Below are positions 8,342-15,069 of a DNA stretch of 64,000 bases, one piece after another. The number at the start of each line of letters is the position of its first letter. Positions within the stretch are counted from its first letter, which is position 1. The translations under genes were made by a program, and so were the position numbers. The notes below the pieces were generated by a model that was not told where the DNA came from, did not search any database, and saw nothing but the letters and a program-made list of their open reading frames with translations. Origin of the DNA: Paenibacillus sp. H1-7 (lineage in GTDB: Bacteria; Bacillota; Bacilli; Paenibacillales; NBRC-103111); assembly GCF_022354825.1 (NCBI RefSeq), contig NZ_CP031168.1, positions 3,349,501-3,413,500 of the forward strand, written 5' to 3'.

Positions 8342-8665
8342 TTGAATGCACGAGAAGAGAGGTCAGGGGCACTGGCGCGGTTACCTGGGATGATGCGCGT
8401 TCCTGTGTGTGGGATCCGGAAGACGGAGCAGGAGGTTAGCCTCTTGAGGCAATTCGAGGTATACGCTTACCGTGCAGCCTATTACTTGCTTCAGCAGGAG
8501 GAAGCGGCCTCGGCAGCCGCAGCGGACGCCTTGCTGCAATCGTTCCATGACGAAGCGTTTCGTAATGGCGATGAGCTAAGCCGACAGCAAATCATCAAGA
8601 AGAGAGTCATTCGAAGCTGCTTGAATCACTTAAGAGAAGCACGGCGAGCAAGGATGGCGGAATGA
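8342..8665 (+). CDS. Small sigma-70 region-2-like protein
   Basis: A GGGAGGATG site lies 8 bases before this TTG start, giving 107 residues. Residues about 36-105 (YAYRAAYYLLQQEEAASAAA ... IIKKRVIRSCLNHLREAR) resemble region 2 of an ECF sigma factor: a helical bundle with alternating aromatic and basic residues ending in an NHLRE-like helix. There is no region 4, so it cannot be a complete sigma factor. It is divergent from the two-component system, which hints at a regulatory link. The similarity is by eye only. Confidence 0.5.
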   Translation: MNAREERSGALARLPGMMRVPVCGIRKTEQEVSLLRQFEVYAYRAAYYLLQQEEAASAAAADALLQSFHDEAFRNGDELSRQQIIKKRVIRSCLNHLREARRARMAE

Positions 8666-8765
8666 TCAGCGTAAACTAATCCCGCCCGCAAAGTGGGAGC
8701 ATTGGCTTTGAAATCAATCAGATACTTGCGGGGAGTCCCGATATAAACTCTATATATATGGAAAA

Positions 8766-8792
8766 AAGCCTGTTCCTACGCGGAACAGGCTT
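8766..8792 (-). terminator. Intrinsic terminator downstream of nitroreductase
   Basis: A perfect 11-bp stem AAGCCTGTTCC / GGAACAGGCTT with a 5-base loop is followed on the minus strand by a T-run (TTTTTTCC). It lies about 120 bases past the nitroreductase stop. Confidence 0.85.
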
Positions 8793-8913
8793 AACTGTAT
8801 TGCGGGAAGCCGACAGTCATGGTTCTATCAACCTATTGTTCGGATGAGATATCTATTTTACACTCAATACATGGATGGATGCTGCTGGAAAAAACTCCGG
8901 CGCTGCCGGAAGA

Positions 8914-9522
8914 TTAGAATCCGCCTTGAATAACGACCTCATTTAAAGGCTTACGCTGATTCGGAATTTCGCGCGCTTGCAGAGCTTCGGGAAGGTCTGC
9001 CGCATCTCCTTGATATCCAAGTGTGATTACAGCGTGAAGCTCGATATCGTCAGGTACGTTCAGCGAGGTACGCGCCTTGTTCCTGTCGAACCCTCCGATG
9101 GCATGAGTGGCCAAACCAAGCAGCTTGGCTTGCAGCGCCAAATAGCCCCATGCGGTACCGCTGTCGAAGGAGTGGGCACCGTTCGGATCCCCGTTGTCTC
9201 TCACTTTCTGCGAAGCAACCAGGATGAGGACAGGAGCCTTCTCAGCCCAAGACCGGTTGAACTCGCTCAGAAAATCGTGAAATACGCTTAATTGCTCTTC
9301 CGTTTGAGCCACGATAAATCGCCAAGGCTGATCATTGAAGGAAGAAGGTGCCCAATGAGCCGCTTCCAGTACCGTATACACTTCCTGCTCGGATACTTGC
9401 TTGGAAGAGTAGGAGCGAGGCGACCAGCGGTTCAAAAATAAAGGATTGATGGGGTATTCGGACTTTCGATGAGCTTGAACCTCTTCATTGACTTGATTTA
9501 GTACAGAAATTGCTTGACTCAT
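8914..9522 (-). CDS. Nitroreductase-family flavoprotein
   Basis: The start at 9522 is preceded by AAAGGTGG at 9 bases, giving 202 residues. The nitroreductase fold is indicated by RWSPRSYSSKQVSEQEVYTV near the N-terminus, the FMN-contact AAHWAPSSFNDQPWRF, and the C-terminal GYQGDAADLPEAL segment. Such enzymes are FMN-dependent NAD(P)H oxidoreductases acting on nitroaromatics, quinones or flavins. The real substrate is not evident. It is a single-gene unit. Confidence 0.87.
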   Translation of the reverse strand: MSQAISVLNQVNEEVQAHRKSEYPINPLFLNRWSPRSYSSKQVSEQEVYTVLEAAHWAPSSFNDQPWRFIVAQTEEQLSVFHDFLSEFNRSWAEKAPVLILVASQKVRDNGDPNGAHSFDSGTAWGYLALQAKLLGLATHAIGGFDRNKARTSLNVPDDIELHAVITLGYQGDAADLPEALQAREIPNQRKPLNEVVIQGGF

Positions 9523-9783
9523 GTATAAATACCACCTTTCCAATAGGAATTATTTGTAATATATCACACTTGAAAAATGTTAGCAACCTCATCATTTTCT
9601 TTCTCTATACTTTCGTTAATGAGCATTGGAGTCGAAAATGGATGAATTGACATAGTACGAGACGGCCAAGACATTTTGACATCATAATTTTACAATTATT
9701 TCACAAAAATCGGCATAATGATCATATTTTCTTCATAAAAATAATGATAATTGGAAGTAACGAGGAATTAAGGGGTGCGCCTA

Positions 9784-9948
9784 ATGTACTACTGTATACT
9801 TTGTAAAGAGCTTCATCCGCTTTCCTATAAGGAACAGGAAATGATTTTCAAGAGCGGGTTTCATTATTACAGCTCAGATTTGTATCCGGCAGGCTTATGT
9901 AAGCTAGAACCTTATCCACAACCCAAGGAGCAGCCGGCAACGGCTTGA
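9784..9948 (+). CDS. 54-residue cysteine-containing small protein
   Basis: This short frame starts with ATG after AAGGGGTG (6-base spacing) and ends just before a terminator hairpin. The protein begins MYYCILCKELHPLSYKEQEM, a CxxC pair with one further cysteine in AGLCKLEP. Such a pattern could bind a metal. The C-terminus is proline-rich. No family is recognised. The good ribosome binding site and compact gene layout argue that it is real. Confidence 0.6.
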   Translation: MYYCILCKELHPLSYKEQEMIFKSGFHYYSSDLYPAGLCKLEPYPQPKEQPATA

Positions 9949-9968
9949 GGATTCCCCGGGCAAAAAAA

Positions 9969-9987
9969 ATCCCTCCGTCAGAGGGAT
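9969..9987 (-). terminator. Intrinsic terminator (minus strand)
   Basis: ATCCCTC-CGTCA-GAGGGAT forms a 7-bp stem followed on the minus strand by eight T residues, 22 bases past the stop of the gene at 10009-10257. Confidence 0.85.
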
Positions 9988-10008
9988 GTACGGACCAAGA
10001 ACGCAGGA

Positions 10009-10257
10009 TTAGAATATTCTGCGCCGGCTATCCAGTAACACAATAACCAGTAAATCGAACAAGACTAGAGGCAGAATAAAAGGGAAGAAAGACACGGTGG
10101 CTTTGTTCCGGCCGGTTTTGCGCTGCATCTGAATATATACTTTGTTCCGGTCTAATTTGACGATTTTTCCTTCGATTTTTTGTCCGTCAACGGTCGTAAT
10201 GCGAACCTTTTTATTCATGTATCGTTTACATAACGCATAGTTTTGCTTGGCAAACAT
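10009..10257 (-). CDS. Small Lsm-like protein with C-terminal membrane anchor
   Basis: The 82-residue gene starts 7 bases after AAAGGAGG and ends before a strong terminator. Residues about 15-45 (KKVRITTVDGQKIEGKIVKL then DRNKVYIQM) read like an Sm/Lsm-type beta-barrel repeat. A hydrophobic segment follows (about 57-77), then SRRRIF, which would face the cytoplasm under the positive-inside rule. No named family is recognised. A membrane-tethered RNA-binding or scaffolding role is only a guess. Confidence 0.65.
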   Translation of the reverse strand: MFAKQNYALCKRYMNKKVRITTVDGQKIEGKIVKLDRNKVYIQMQRKTGRNKATVSFFPFILPLVLFDLLVIVLLDSRRRIF

Positions 10258-10396
10258 AATGACGCCTCCTTTCCGGTGGACATGTTATACTATATGCGAT
10301 TCTAGCAATCTTCGTGCGGGCGGGCCGGTTATTCGCCGCTGCACTCTTATCTCCCGAGTGATCTATTGATATAATAGAAGGGAGGAGGAGATTGTG

Positions 10397-11095
10397 ATGA
10401 GCCGAACGGCAGCATTTTTATTCGCCCACCCCGATGACGAAACGTTTCTGTGCGCCAGCTTGATCAGTCGGCTTCAACGGTCCGGCGACCGCACTATTCT
10501 GCTTTTGGCAACGAGAGGCGATGCAGGGAAAAAGAATGGCGCAGTAAGCCATTTGTCCAACGAAGAGCTTGGTGCGCTGAGAGAACAGGAGATGGAGCGT
10601 GCCGCAGCCATTATCGGGCTTCAAGAGGTGACGCATCTGGGCTACCCGGACGGGAAGCTGAAGGAGGTCGATGAAACGTCGTTCGTAAACCGGGTTATCG
10701 ACTATCTTAACGACCGTAAGCCGGATGTAGCGGTTACCTTTCCCGAGGATGGCGGCAACTTTCACCCGGACCATATGACGATTTCGAAAATCGTAACGGC
10801 TGCCGTATTGAGCGGACGATGTCCATCGGTACAAAAGCTGTATTATGTCGCTTCGGACACTTTATTGCAAAGCGGTCGTCTGCCGTCGGTTACTATCGAT
10901 ACCGAGCAGGATTGGCCTATGAAAGCCGAAGCATTGCGCGCTCATCAATCCCAGATTTATGCCATTGAAAGATATTTCGGGGATCTGCGGGAGCTGCCTG
11001 AGAACCGGAGGCTGGAGTCCTTTGTCCTGGCATGGGAACGCGGGGTATCGTATCCAAGTAAGGCGGAAGCGGGCCTTTTTGACGGTATCAACTAA
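10397..11095 (+). CDS. PIG-L/LmbE-family N-acetylglucosamine-type deacetylase
   Basis: The zinc-site motif AHPDDE lies near the N-terminus, and GGNFHPDHM supplies the second histidine pair, both diagnostic for PIG-L deacetylases. The product has 232 residues with ATG at 10397; a GTG one codon earlier is also possible. GGAGGAG precedes it. In bacilli, members of this family remove the acetyl group in bacillithiol synthesis (BshB) or act on other GlcNAc conjugates. Without BshA or BshC nearby the substrate is open. Confidence 0.88.
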   Translation: MSRTAAFLFAHPDDETFLCASLISRLQRSGDRTILLLATRGDAGKKNGAVSHLSNEELGALREQEMERAAAIIGLQEVTHLGYPDGKLKEVDETSFVNRVIDYLNDRKPDVAVTFPEDGGNFHPDHMTISKIVTAAVLSGRCPSVQKLYYVASDTLLQSGRLPSVTIDTEQDWPMKAEALRAHQSQIYAIERYFGDLRELPENRRLESFVLAWERGVSYPSKAEAGLFDGIN

Positions 11096-11124
11096 GCTTT
11101 TTACAATGGGGGAGCGGATTTCAT

Positions 11125-11295
11125 TTGACGAAGCAATATGCCATAGACATGGCCAAGAAGCTATTCAGAGAAACAGACAAAGCGTATTATGTCATTTGTT
11201 ATCCCGATTCGAATGAATATGTTGTGATGGACGATGATGAGTTTCAGAGAAATGCCGTCGAATTAAACAAGTGGGTCATATTCCAGATTCGCTAA
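11125..11295 (+). CDS. Small hypothetical protein (56 aa)
   Basis: A TTG start follows GGGGGAGC at about 8 bases, 29 bases downstream of the PIG-L gene, so the two may be co-transcribed. The product (MTKQYAIDMAKKLFRETDKA then YYVICYPDSNEYVVMDDDEF) is an even mix of helix and strand with no signal or membrane segment. No family is recognised. The complete frame with a plausible ribosome binding site supports a real gene. Confidence 0.55.
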   Translation: MTKQYAIDMAKKLFRETDKAYYVICYPDSNEYVVMDDDEFQRNAVELNKWVIFQIR

Positions 11296-11426
11296 GCGAA
11301 AGCTATAGGAGCTTGTTCACGGTACTATAACATACATATTGCAGCGGAGAGCGTATGCCTGGCCGCAAGGGCCGTATCCGCCTTCGCCCGCAAAAGAAAA
11401 GGTCTGCATACGTACAAATCCGGAAG

Positions 11427-11458
11427 AAAAGCCTAATGCTTCGGCATCAGGCTTTTTT
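11427..11458 (+). terminator. Intrinsic terminator
   Basis: AAAAGCCTAATGC-TTCG-GCATCAGGCTTTTTT forms a stem of about 11 bp with one mismatch and a stable TTCG loop, followed by a T-run. It ends the PIG-L/small-gene unit. Confidence 0.88.
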
Positions 11459-11542
11459 GGTCAGGTGTTCAAGCCGGGGAATCCGTATGATAAGATGGAA
11501 ATGGATCGGATATCCGCACAGAATACAAAGGAGTATCGCTCG

Positions 11543-11719
11543 ATGAAGAATTCCCCCTATTTGGTGGTAAGCATTATTAATCTGCTCGCTGCCGTTGCAT
11601 TCGTCTTTGCCGGATGGATTTCCAGCTCGAATTTGGTGAAATACGGATTTATGATCGTGGCCGTACTGTTTCTGATCACATGCTTTTTGAATTATAAAAA
11701 GTACAAGAGCGGCAAATAA
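11543..11719 (+). CDS. Small two-helix membrane protein (58 aa)
   Basis: The ATG at 11543 lies 9 bases after AAAGGAG. Two hydrophobic segments (about residues 4-26 and 31-50) end in NYKKYKSGK, so both termini probably face the cytoplasm. It is placed directly upstream of the acetyltransferase gene, with about 30 bases between. No recognised family. Longer in-frame starts would run through the upstream terminator and are unlikely. Confidence 0.62.
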   Translation: MKNSPYLVVSIINLLAAVAFVFAGWISSSNLVKYGFMIVAVLFLITCFLNYKKYKSGK

Positions 11720-11749
11720 ATAGCCTTTCTTCTATTTTAATGAGGTGAT

Positions 11750-12316
11750 ATGGCGATGATCCTGTTTCAAAGAGAGAGGCTGCAGGTTCGGCTGCTTCAA
11801 GAAGAGGATGCCGGCCTGCTCGTCAAATGGCTATCGGACCCCGAGGTCCTTGCTTTCTACGAAGGACGGGACCGTCCGCACGACCTGCCGATGGTGCTGG
11901 ACAGCTTTTATACCGATGATGAAGAGGAAACGAGATGCATGATCGAATACGACGGTCAAGCGATCGGTTATATTCAGTTTTATTTGATTACGGAAGAAGA
12001 GCGAGTGGAATACGGATATGAGGATTTCGTAGACAGCGTCTACGGTATGGATCAATTTATCGGAGAAGTCCGGTTCTGGAATCAAGGCATCGGTACGCTG
12101 CTCGTGAAGTCGATGATAGATTACTTGCTGCATGAGCGCAACGCCGGGAAGATCGTCATGGATCCTCAAGTGAGCAATGGCAGGGCGTTAAGGGTATATG
12201 AAAAATGCGGCTTCCGGAAAAAGAAGCTGCTGCGGGAGCGCGAGCTTCATGAAGGAATATGGAAAGACTGCTGGCTTATCGAGTATGATTTGGCCCTGAA
12301 TGAATCGCTAGAATAG
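11750..12316 (+). CDS. GNAT acetyltransferase, aminoglycoside 6'-N-acetyltransferase-like
   Basis: The 188-residue protein has a GNAT fold. FWNQGIGTLLVKSM is the acetyl-CoA loop (R/QxxGxG/A), followed by DPQVSNGRALRVYEKCGFRK. The N-terminal part (RLQVRLLQEEDAGLLVKWLS) and the stretch YGMDQFIGE resemble AAC(6')-type enzymes, which acetylate aminoglycosides using acetyl-CoA. Resistance function cannot be assumed, since chromosomal relatives often have other substrates. GAGGTGAT is the ribosome binding site; ATG at 11756 is an alternative start. Confidence 0.8.
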   Translation: MAMILFQRERLQVRLLQEEDAGLLVKWLSDPEVLAFYEGRDRPHDLPMVLDSFYTDDEEETRCMIEYDGQAIGYIQFYLITEEERVEYGYEDFVDSVYGMDQFIGEVRFWNQGIGTLLVKSMIDYLLHERNAGKIVMDPQVSNGRALRVYEKCGFRKKKLLRERELHEGIWKDCWLIEYDLALNESLE

Positions 12317-12438
12317 ATCTGGAAAAAGTCTAAAATAGAGAAAGAAAATATGGAAGGATTTCTTGTTTTCCTCCCGAATTCTCCATATACAATGGATCGG
12401 TGAGGGATCGAGAGGTTCCGGATATTGGAGGGAATGGC

Positions 12439-12918
12439 GTGTCTTCCGGTGTAACGTACAAGCTGTTGACGATGTGCATGATTCAGGATCGGGAGCAAGT
12501 GCTTCTTATTAACCGACCCGATAATAAAGGATTTCCGGGATACATTGCTCCGGGCGGAAAAGTCGATTTTCCGGAAAGTATAGTCGATGCGGCGATTCGT
12601 GAAGTAAAAGAAGAAACCGGTCTTCTGGTAACCGAGATCGTGTACAAAGGCTTGACTGAATTTTGCGATCCCGGCGATAATTTGCGGTATATGGTGTTCA
12701 ATTACTTGGCTACCTCGTTTGAAGGGGAGCTGCTGCCCAATCCGCCGGAAGGCGAGCTGTTGTGGGTAAACAAGGACCAGGCGTTGGAATTGCCGATGCA
12801 GGACTGGTTTAAGGAGCGATTTCCGTTATTTTTCCGGGAGGGTACGTTCGAAAAGAGCTCCGTATGGGACTCCGGCACGGATACGACGTTGAAGGAGACC
12901 TTTAAGCTCTACCCGTAG
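12439..12918 (+). CDS. Nudix hydrolase (MutT/8-oxo-dGTPase-like)
   Basis: I choose GTG at 12439, 6 bases after TGGAGGG, giving 159 residues. The Nudix box is GGKVDFPESIVDAAIREVKE followed by ETG, matching GX5EX7REUXEEXGU. APGG before the box and the overall length fit MutT/YtkD-like pyrophosphatases that hydrolyse oxidised nucleotides or related X-linked diphosphates. It sits in a run of small metabolic and acetyltransferase genes. Confidence 0.87.
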   Translation: MSSGVTYKLLTMCMIQDREQVLLINRPDNKGFPGYIAPGGKVDFPESIVDAAIREVKEETGLLVTEIVYKGLTEFCDPGDNLRYMVFNYLATSFEGELLPNPPEGELLWVNKDQALELPMQDWFKERFPLFFREGTFEKSSVWDSGTDTTLKETFKLYP

Positions 12919-12953
12919 CTTGGCTCCAATGGAAGGATGAAGGAGAGACTCTC

Positions 12954-13505
12954 ATGGACATAAGACCGCTGCAAAGCTACAGCCGGGAGGAGCGGGACCG
13001 GCTCGAGGGAACAGGCTACGAGTCCCCCAAGAAATACCGGGTTGCGAAAGAAGCGACGGAGCTGACAACGACGATCCGAGTTGAGCTTATCGATTTGGAC
13101 GAGCCCTACCGGAAACTATGGGAGGCGGATCCCGACGAGCTGCTGTCGTATGAAAAGATGATTCGGCAAGGCTGCTCGCTGGGCTGCTATGTTAACGACG
13201 AATTGGTTGGCGCAGCCATTGCCGAGCCTCAGCACTGGAATCATACCCTATGGCTGCATAACTTCCACGTGTCCGATAAGCATAGGCGAAGCGGTATCGG
13301 CACGGAGCTGATGAATCGTCTTACGGACGTTGCAAGACAACACAAGTTTAGGGCGGTTGTGCTGGAAACACAGAATACGAACTTTCCGGCGATTCAATTT
13401 TATAAGCACTGCGGCTTCGAGCTGGAAGGAATCGATCTGTCCTTATACACCAACAGCGATATGGTTGATGGTGAAGTAGCCTTTTTTATGAAAAAGAAGC
13501 TGTAG
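12954..13505 (+). CDS. GNAT acetyltransferase, streptothricin acetyltransferase (SatA)-like
   Basis: This 183-residue protein has HVSDKHRRSGIGTELMNRL, the acetyl-CoA loop, then VVLETQNTNFPAIQFYKHCG and LSLYTNSDM. The LETQ-N-xxFY...GF...LY-N pattern resembles Bacillus SatA/YyaR, which acetylates streptothricin, but the N-terminal half differs. It begins after AAGGAGAG, 35 bases past the Nudix stop, and is probably co-transcribed with it. The substrate remains unproven. Confidence 0.78.
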   Translation: MDIRPLQSYSREERDRLEGTGYESPKKYRVAKEATELTTTIRVELIDLDEPYRKLWEADPDELLSYEKMIRQGCSLGCYVNDELVGAAIAEPQHWNHTLWLHNFHVSDKHRRSGIGTELMNRLTDVARQHKFRAVVLETQNTNFPAIQFYKHCGFELEGIDLSLYTNSDMVDGEVAFFMKKKL

Positions 13506-13539
13506 CCGAGGTGCTCGGCGGTTATTAGGAGATGATATA

Positions 13540-14259
13540 ATGACGTTTCGCCAAGTTTTGGACCAGGGCTACGTCAGGCTGGTAAATCATATGGGATCCG
13601 ACTTGTCCGTAGTCAATGCCGCTCGCGTGTCATATGCCAAGGAGTCTTCGGCACTGAGCGAGAGAGACATCCGGCTTATAGCCTTTTTGGCAAGGGAAGG
13701 TCACACGTCGCCGTTTCGCCATGTGATTCTGCAGTTCGAGATTTACGCTCCGCTGATGGTGGCGCGGCAATGGTGGAAGTATGTTATCGGTTCCGCACAT
13801 ATGGAAGGTACGGGGGACAGCCTGGAGGCGTGGAACGAATCGAGCCGCCGTTATATTACGGAAGAGCCGGCCTTTTATATACCTCAAGCCGGGGAGTGGC
13901 GAAGCAAACCGGAGAACTCCAAGCAGGGCAGCGGAGAGGTACTGCCGGCTGAGAGCGGGGTTAAACTGACGGCGGAATTAAAGGAATATATCGAGCTAGG
14001 CATTCAAAAATACGAGGAGGCTCTCTCTTCGGGGGTATGTGCCGAACAGGCCAGACTGTTCCTGCCTTCCTACGGCATGTATGTCCGCTGGTATTGGACA
14101 GCTTCGCTTCAAGCCGTATGCCATTTCCTGAATCAGCGGCTGGAGCACGACGCCCAGAAGGAGATCCAGGATTACGCCAAAGCGATACTGGAAATAAGCA
14201 GGCCGTTATTCCCTGTTTCGATGGACCAACTGGTATCCCTGGCTTCGCCAAAAGAATAG
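13540..14259 (+). CDS. thyX: Flavin-dependent thymidylate synthase
   Basis: The 239-residue enzyme methylates dUMP to dTMP using methylene-tetrahydrofolate and reduced FAD. Family features are NAARVSY near residue 25, FLAREGHTSPFRHVILQFEI, and WNESSRRY. The usual RHR-x7-S signature is replaced by RQWWKYVIGSAHMEGTG followed by DSLEAWNESS, so an extra loop separates the arginine from the serine. C-terminal SLQAVCHFLNQRLEHDAQKE is typical. It follows the acetyltransferase gene by 34 bases with AGGAG before the ATG. Confidence 0.9.
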   Translation: MTFRQVLDQGYVRLVNHMGSDLSVVNAARVSYAKESSALSERDIRLIAFLAREGHTSPFRHVILQFEIYAPLMVARQWWKYVIGSAHMEGTGDSLEAWNESSRRYITEEPAFYIPQAGEWRSKPENSKQGSGEVLPAESGVKLTAELKEYIELGIQKYEEALSSGVCAEQARLFLPSYGMYVRWYWTASLQAVCHFLNQRLEHDAQKEIQDYAKAILEISRPLFPVSMDQLVSLASPKE

Positions 14260-14347
14260 GTTCCACTTTTAGGAAGCTGTGTTATAATGTAACTACTTTT
14301 TTGGGCGTGAACGCCTTATACATCATAATACGGGAAGGTGGTTGCGA

Positions 14348-14785
14348 ATGAACGACGGCCCCGCAGGAGAGCTTCGAATCAGCGATGATAAATCGCTGCT
14401 GCATCTGGATACGGTGCTCGGCTTCTTATCCCGCAGCTACTGGGCGAGCAAACGGTCCAAAGGGCGGATTATGAAGTCCATCGACAATTCGATCTGTTAC
14501 GGAGCCTATATCGGGGACCAGCAGGTCGCTTTTGCCCGGATCGTTACGGATGGAGCCACCATGTATTGGCTTTGCGACGTATTTGTCGATGAGCGGTACA
14601 GAGGCATGAATATTGGCAAGAAGCTGATCGAGGCGATAGTGCGGTCCGACGAGCTGAAGGATCTGATGGGAATTCTGGGTACGAAGGATGCTCACAGCCT
14701 TTATGAACAGTATGATTTTGAGTTGGATCAGGAGCGAATGATGCGAAGGATGCCAGACTTTATCCGGAACATGACTTCGTCTTGA
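14348..14785 (+). CDS. GNAT acetyltransferase (145 aa)
   Basis: ATG at 14348 lies 6 bases after GGAAGGTGG. The core DVFVDERYRGMNIGKKLIEA is the acetyl-CoA-binding region, preceded by the strand VAFARIVTDGATMYWLCDV. The arrangement resembles the YitH/ArsR-associated GNAT type, in which LLDLMGILGTKDAHSLYEQY-like helix 4 closes the fold. Substrate is unknown. A promoter may lie in 14285-14330. Confidence 0.82.
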   Translation: MNDGPAGELRISDDKSLLHLDTVLGFLSRSYWASKRSKGRIMKSIDNSICYGAYIGDQQVAFARIVTDGATMYWLCDVFVDERYRGMNIGKKLIEAIVRSDELKDLMGILGTKDAHSLYEQYDFELDQERMMRRMPDFIRNMTSS

Positions 14786-14868
14786 TGCTGGCTTTAACTG
14801 CTGCAGAAGAAACTTTGTGACGAATTAGGAAAATAATGGTTTACATGTCTGATAGCTAATGGTAAAAT

Positions 14869-14909
14869 AATCGACGGAGAACATATGTTTGTCTTCCTCG
14901 ATTTTTTTT
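14869..14909 (+). terminator. Intrinsic terminator or attenuator
   Basis: ATCGA pairs with TCGAT around an inner GGA/TCC stem and the palindrome AACATATGTT, followed by eight T residues. It lies 84 bases past the acetyltransferase stop and about 160 bases before the ABC exporter, so it ends the former or attenuates the latter. Confidence 0.7.
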
Positions 14910-15069
14910 ATTTTAACGGTTCTTTACCTTGGTGTTTTTTACCATCTACCATATGATGGATAAGGTTAAAGAATCACCGCCTCTTGCTCGGTTCGTAGAA
15001 CCCGCTCCCTGAAGTGACAGCCGAATCGGTAGAAGGGCAGATGCGCTCAATTAAAGGAGAGAAGAGATC

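Noticed and set aside
9720..9765. Possible Fur box (ATAATGATAATTGG) ahead of the 54-residue gene
   Set aside because: Only one half matches the 7-1-7 consensus; the region is simply AT-rich.
11339..11542. N-terminal part of a longer frame before the 58-residue membrane protein
   Set aside because: It runs through a strong terminator hairpin and is basic and disordered; the ATG at 11543 has a proper ribosome binding site.
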